A stretch of 64,000 bases of DNA from Paraburkholderia madseniana. Lineage in GTDB: Bacteria > Pseudomonadota > Gammaproteobacteria > Burkholderiales > Burkholderiaceae. Below, piece after piece: positions 61,185 to 64,000 of this stretch. The stretch lies in assembly GCF_009690905.1 (NCBI RefSeq), contig NZ_VOSW01000037.1, positions 1-64,000 on the forward strand, in the 5' to 3' direction. The notes under the pieces are model-generated. The model had not been told where the DNA came from and did not search any database. It saw only the letters and a list, made by a program, of their open reading frames with translations. A program made the translations under genes and the position numbers. Positions within the stretch are counted from its first letter, which is position 1. The number at the start of each line of letters is the position of its first letter.

Positions 61185-62387
61185 ATGATCGACATCTTCC
61201 TGATTTCGTCCAGCGCGGAGCGCGCGCCGCATATCGTCGCGCGCCTCGAAGAAAGCGGCGTGGCGCATTGCCTGCGCACCGCTTACTGCACGGCACGGCA
61301 ACTGCGCACGCACGCCCGCGCAATCAGGAGCGCCGACCTGCTGATCGTCGACGACGTCGATCTGAGCGCGCACGAGCTGGACGGCGTCGAGGAGGCGCTG
61401 GCCTGCTCGCCTGCTTTGCATTGCATGCTGGTTACGCAGGCGCCGTCCGCTGCTTTGCTGACCGCGGCGATGCGCGTCGGCGTGCGGCAGGTGCTGTCAT
61501 GGCCGTTGGATGCATACAAGGTCGCCACCGTGCTCACGCATATCGCCGCGAAAAAAAGTGCGGGCATGCGCCGTGCCGGGCGGGTCGTCTCGTTCGCATC
61601 GTGCAAGGGCGGCAGCGGCACCACGCTGATCGCTGTAAATCTCGCGTGGTCGCTCGCCGCACTGCGCGACAGGCGCGTGTTGCTGATCGATCTCAGCCAG
61701 CAATTCGCCGACGCCAGCCTGCTGATGGCCAACAAACCGCCACCCGCGACGCTCTCCGATCTGTGCTCGCGGATCGACCAGCTCGACGCCGCTTTGCTGG
61801 ACGCCTGCGTGATGCGCGTCCACGCGAACCTCGACGTGCTGGCGGGGGCCGGCGACCCGCTGAAGGCCGCCGAACTGCGGCCCGAGCAACTGAAGCAGAT
61901 TCTCACGCTGGCGCGCGAGCGGTACGACGCGGTGCTGATCGACATCGGCCAAAGCCTCAATTCGGTGACGATCCATGCACTCGATCACAGCGATGCAATC
62001 TGCATGGTGGTGCGGCAAAACCTGCTTTACCTGCACGGCGGCCGCCGGATGCTCGATATTTTCAAGGAATTGGGCTATCCGCCCGGCAAGGTGCGGGTTG
62101 TGGTGAATCAATACGACAAGAACGCGTGCATCAACCTGCCGACGCTCGAACGGACGCTCGGCGCGACGGTCGCGCACCAGCTTCCGCGTGACGAAAAGCA
62201 GGTCGACGAGGCGCTCAACCGCAGTGTGCCGCTCGTCACTTCCGCCCACGACAGCGCGCTGGCGCAAGGCATCCGCCTGCTCGGCGATATGCTGTGGCCG
62301 CCCATCGCCGAGCCCCGCAAAGGGATGCTCGGCCGCCTGTTTGCTGCGCGGCCGACCGTGCCGCCGCAACTGAAGCCGGGGCACTGA
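61185..62387 (+). CDS. CpaE/TadZ-like ParA-type ATPase
   Basis: A 400 aa protein. The N-terminal receiver-like domain (about 1-125) has IRSADLLIVDDVDLSAHEL and GVRQVLSWPLD. The C-terminal MinD/ParA ATPase has deviant Walker A CKGGSGTTLIAVNLA (KGGSGTT at 141-147), RVLLIDLSQQFADASLL (Walker A') and AVLIDIGQSLN (Walker B). CpaE/TadZ proteins localise type IVc (Flp/Tad) pilus machinery at the cell pole. No other tad/cpa genes are in the window, so it is an orphan here or acts with a distant cluster. GGAG precedes ATG 61185. Confidence 0.87.
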   Translation: MIDIFLISSSAERAPHIVARLEESGVAHCLRTAYCTARQLRTHARAIRSADLLIVDDVDLSAHELDGVEEALACSPALHCMLVTQAPSAALLTAAMRVGVRQVLSWPLDAYKVATVLTHIAAKKSAGMRRAGRVVSFASCKGGSGTTLIAVNLAWSLAALRDRRVLLIDLSQQFADASLLMANKPPPATLSDLCSRIDQLDAALLDACVMRVHANLDVLAGAGDPLKAAELRPEQLKQILTLARERYDAVLIDIGQSLNSVTIHALDHSDAICMVVRQNLLYLHGGRRMLDIFKELGYPPGKVRVVVNQYDKNACINLPTLERTLGATVAHQLPRDEKQVDEALNRSVPLVTSAHDSALAQGIRLLGDMLWPPIAEPRKGMLGRLFAARPTVPPQLKPGH

Positions 62388-62549
62388 GCCAATCCGACCA
62401 CCGGGAGTCGCGCGCCGGAATTGAATCCCGGCGAGCGTGGCATGATATGGACATTCGGCTGGTGTGGCTGCTACGCTGCGACACTGACGGACCGGAAGCC
62501 TTTATGCAGCGGGCTTGAAAAATAATTCGCATATCGAAATGAGTATGCC

Positions 62550-63287
62550 ATGACAAAGACCACATCCTCGCGGGTATTCGATAGTGAGGGCCGTCTGCAG
62601 GATGCCGCGAACGGCGAGCCAGCGGGAGCAGTACCTCGCGTAGATGATCTGGGCGACGTGACGCCGGCCGGCGGCATGCGCGAAGCGTTGACCGAAATCC
62701 TCGCACGCGCTGCCGCGGCGCTCATGTTGAGCATCTTCACTTACGCGGCGGTCAAGCAATGGCTCGCGGCGCCCACACGGATCACCTTGCTGCTGCTCGT
62801 GGTAAGTGCGTTCATGACCTTGGGGTTGTCGCTATTTGCGCGGGTGCCCATCCACCGTGACTGGACGCCTTTCGCTTTCATCTGCTCGGTGGGCGGCACG
62901 TTCTATTTTCTTGCTGTGCGGCTTTCGCCCGGCACCCAACTTATTCTGGAGGCGGCCGGCGCGTCGTTGCAATTGCTGGGGATTTTCTGGCAACTGTTTG
63001 CGAAGGTGTCGCTGCGCAGGTCGTTCGGCATTTTGCCCGCCAATCGCGGGGTTGTTTCCCGCGGGGCTTACCGGTTCGTGCGCCATCCCATGTACCTGGG
63101 GTATTTCGTGACGGACGTCGGTTTTTTGCTGGCGAACTTCGGGATTCAGAACGTGATCGTCTACGGATGCCAGTTTGCGCTGCAGGTTGGACGCATTGTG
63201 CGGGAGGAGCGGCTCCTGTCCGACGACGAGCGGTATCGGACGTACAGAGGTAAGGTGCGGTTCAGGGTGATTCCGGGCGTGTTTTGA
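62550..63287 (+). CDS. Isoprenylcysteine carboxyl methyltransferase-like membrane protein
   Basis: A 245 aa ICMT/PEMT-type membrane methyltransferase. An N-terminal soluble tail (about 1-45) is followed by four to five TMs. The catalytic C-terminal signature is GAYRFVRHPMYLGYFVTD (about 169-186) with REERLLSDDERYRTYRGKVRF, which bind S-adenosylmethionine. Bacterial members methylate unknown lipids or small molecules. Unlinked to its neighbours. Confidence 0.85.
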   Translation: MTKTTSSRVFDSEGRLQDAANGEPAGAVPRVDDLGDVTPAGGMREALTEILARAAAALMLSIFTYAAVKQWLAAPTRITLLLLVVSAFMTLGLSLFARVPIHRDWTPFAFICSVGGTFYFLAVRLSPGTQLILEAAGASLQLLGIFWQLFAKVSLRRSFGILPANRGVVSRGAYRFVRHPMYLGYFVTDVGFLLANFGIQNVIVYGCQFALQVGRIVREERLLSDDERYRTYRGKVRFRVIPGVF

Positions 63288-63400
63288 CGGTGTATCGTGT
63301 AGTTATTCTTACGGTGCAAGCCGCAATGAGCGGCGATCAACGGCAAAACCCCAACCCGCCTGATTACCTTTGAGCGATCCGCACGAGCGCAACATCATCC

Positions 63401-64000
63401 ATGCAAAACGATATAAATCCGTTCATCGACATGGCGTCGATCCTGTCCAATCCGATCCTCAACACGGATTCGTACAAGGCGTCGCACTACCTGCAATATC
63501 CGCCGGAAGCGTCGGCGATGTTTTCATACATCGAGTCGCGCGGCGGACGTTATGACCGCACGCTGTTCTTTGGCCTTCAGATGCTGATCAAGGAGTATCT
63601 GTGCCGCCCCATTACCGCCGGGATGATCGAGCAGGCGAAGGCGTTTTTCACGGCGCATGGCGAACCGTTCAACGAAGCCGGCTGGCGTTACATCGTCGAA
63701 CACTACGACGGCTATCTGCCGGTGCGGATTCGCGCGGTGCCGGAAGGCTCGGTCGTGCCCACGCACAACGTTCTGGTTACGGTCGAATGCGACGATCCGC
63801 AGGTGTTCTGGCTGGCCTCGTATCTGGAAACGATGCTGATGCGCGTGTGGTATCCGATTACAGTCGCGACGCAAAGCTGGCATCTGCGCAATACGATCCG
63901 CGCGTATCTGGAGAAAAGCAGCGACGACCTCACGCAGTTGCCATTCAAACTGCACGATTTCGGCGCGCGCGGGGTGTCGAGCGCGGAGTCGGCGGCGATT
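63401..64000 (+). CDS. nadV: Nicotinamide phosphoribosyltransferase, N-terminal part (cut by window end)
   Basis: 200 codons of an open frame without a stop to the window end. NPILNTDSYKASHYLQYPP and FSYIESRGGRYDRTLFFGLQ are the NAMPT/NadV N-terminal signature, and KLHDFGARGVSSAESAA reaches the conserved HDFGxRG core. The enzyme makes NMN from nicotinamide and PRPP for NAD salvage. Family length (~460-490 aa) implies over half is missing. ATG 63401 and ATG 63431 (MASILSNPIL) are both possible; no strong SD. Confidence 0.92.
   Translation, partial: MQNDINPFIDMASILSNPILNTDSYKASHYLQYPPEASAMFSYIESRGGRYDRTLFFGLQMLIKEYLCRPITAGMIEQAKAFFTAHGEPFNEAGWRYIVEHYDGYLPVRIRAVPEGSVVPTHNVLVTVECDDPQVFWLASYLETMLMRVWYPITVATQSWHLRNTIRAYLEKSSDDLTQLPFKLHDFGARGVSSAESAAI

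Overview
The window reads as chromosomal DNA of a betaproteobacterium of the Burkholderia/Paraburkholderia group. The evidence is the high GC content and strong third-position GC bias, the convergent rpfF/rpfR pair of the BDSF signalling type, a second rpoN, a second mreB-like gene, and a long inverted repeat whose spurious ORFs I recall as common in Paraburkholderia annotations. This assignment is inference from gene families, not a database result. The first 19 bases are exactly the Tn5/Nextera mosaic end, so position 1 is a contig edge with residual library adapter. The right end cuts through a nicotinamide phosphoribosyltransferase gene.

Layout, left to right. 0.3-9.5 kb: an esterase, an orphan MreB-like actin, an alpha/beta hydrolase, a small unknown gene, citrate synthase (gltA), an ~830 bp element made of two ~250 bp inverted arms, a glycogen-debranching-type glucosidase and a small exported PXPV-type protein. 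9.6-18.6 kb: an MFS exporter, then a LacI regulator divergent from a sugar ABC importer (binding protein, ATPase, two permeases) with a ketose 3-epimerase and a FrcK-like kinase, all closely spaced or overlapping. Two matching operator palindromes lie between regulator and transporter. 18.8-24.1 kb: a gamma-glutamylcyclotransferase-like gene, an RpiR regulator, and a damaged stretch in which a C45-type acyltransferase is reduced to an N-terminal fragment and a class III aminotransferase has lost an internal block. CMD, OsmC and PEP-mutase-like genes follow. 24.2-30 kb: a TetR/DHA2 pair sharing a promoter motif, a YodC-like protein, a divergent SMR/HxlR pair, a superinfection-immunity-family membrane protein and an M20 peptidase.

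30.5-38.2 kb: rpfF (BDSF synthase) convergent with rpfR (FI-PAS-GGDEF-EAL receptor), then a large Lhr helicase. 38.4-47.7 kb: a truncated autotransporter, an aldo/keto reductase, a CMD/AraC divergent pair, a half-size FUSC protein, a BON protein, a second rpoN with a sigma-54-like promoter, an aminotransferase and an S10 carboxypeptidase-like protein. 47.8-51.9 kb: a two-gene operon for a FAN1-like VRR-NUC nuclease and a nuclease-XPD-type Fe-S helicase, headed by a perfect LexA box, so probably an SOS-induced repair module. 52-58 kb: an alpha/beta hydrolase overlapping tail to tail with an MscS-type channel gene that is frameshifted in this sequence, a NIPSNAP-like protein and a DHA2 exporter.

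58.2-64 kb: a sigma-54 enhancer-binding protein with a degenerate receiver-like N-terminus faces a 1.25 kb intergenic region. That region carries three palindromes, a perfect -24/-12 promoter and a strong hairpin, followed by a small unknown protein and a CpaE/TadZ-like ATPase. With the rpoN paralogue at 42.9 kb, this looks like a complete sigma-54 control circuit and is one of the two most interesting loci here; the other is the SOS nuclease-helicase operon. An ICMT-like membrane methyltransferase and the start of nadV close the window.
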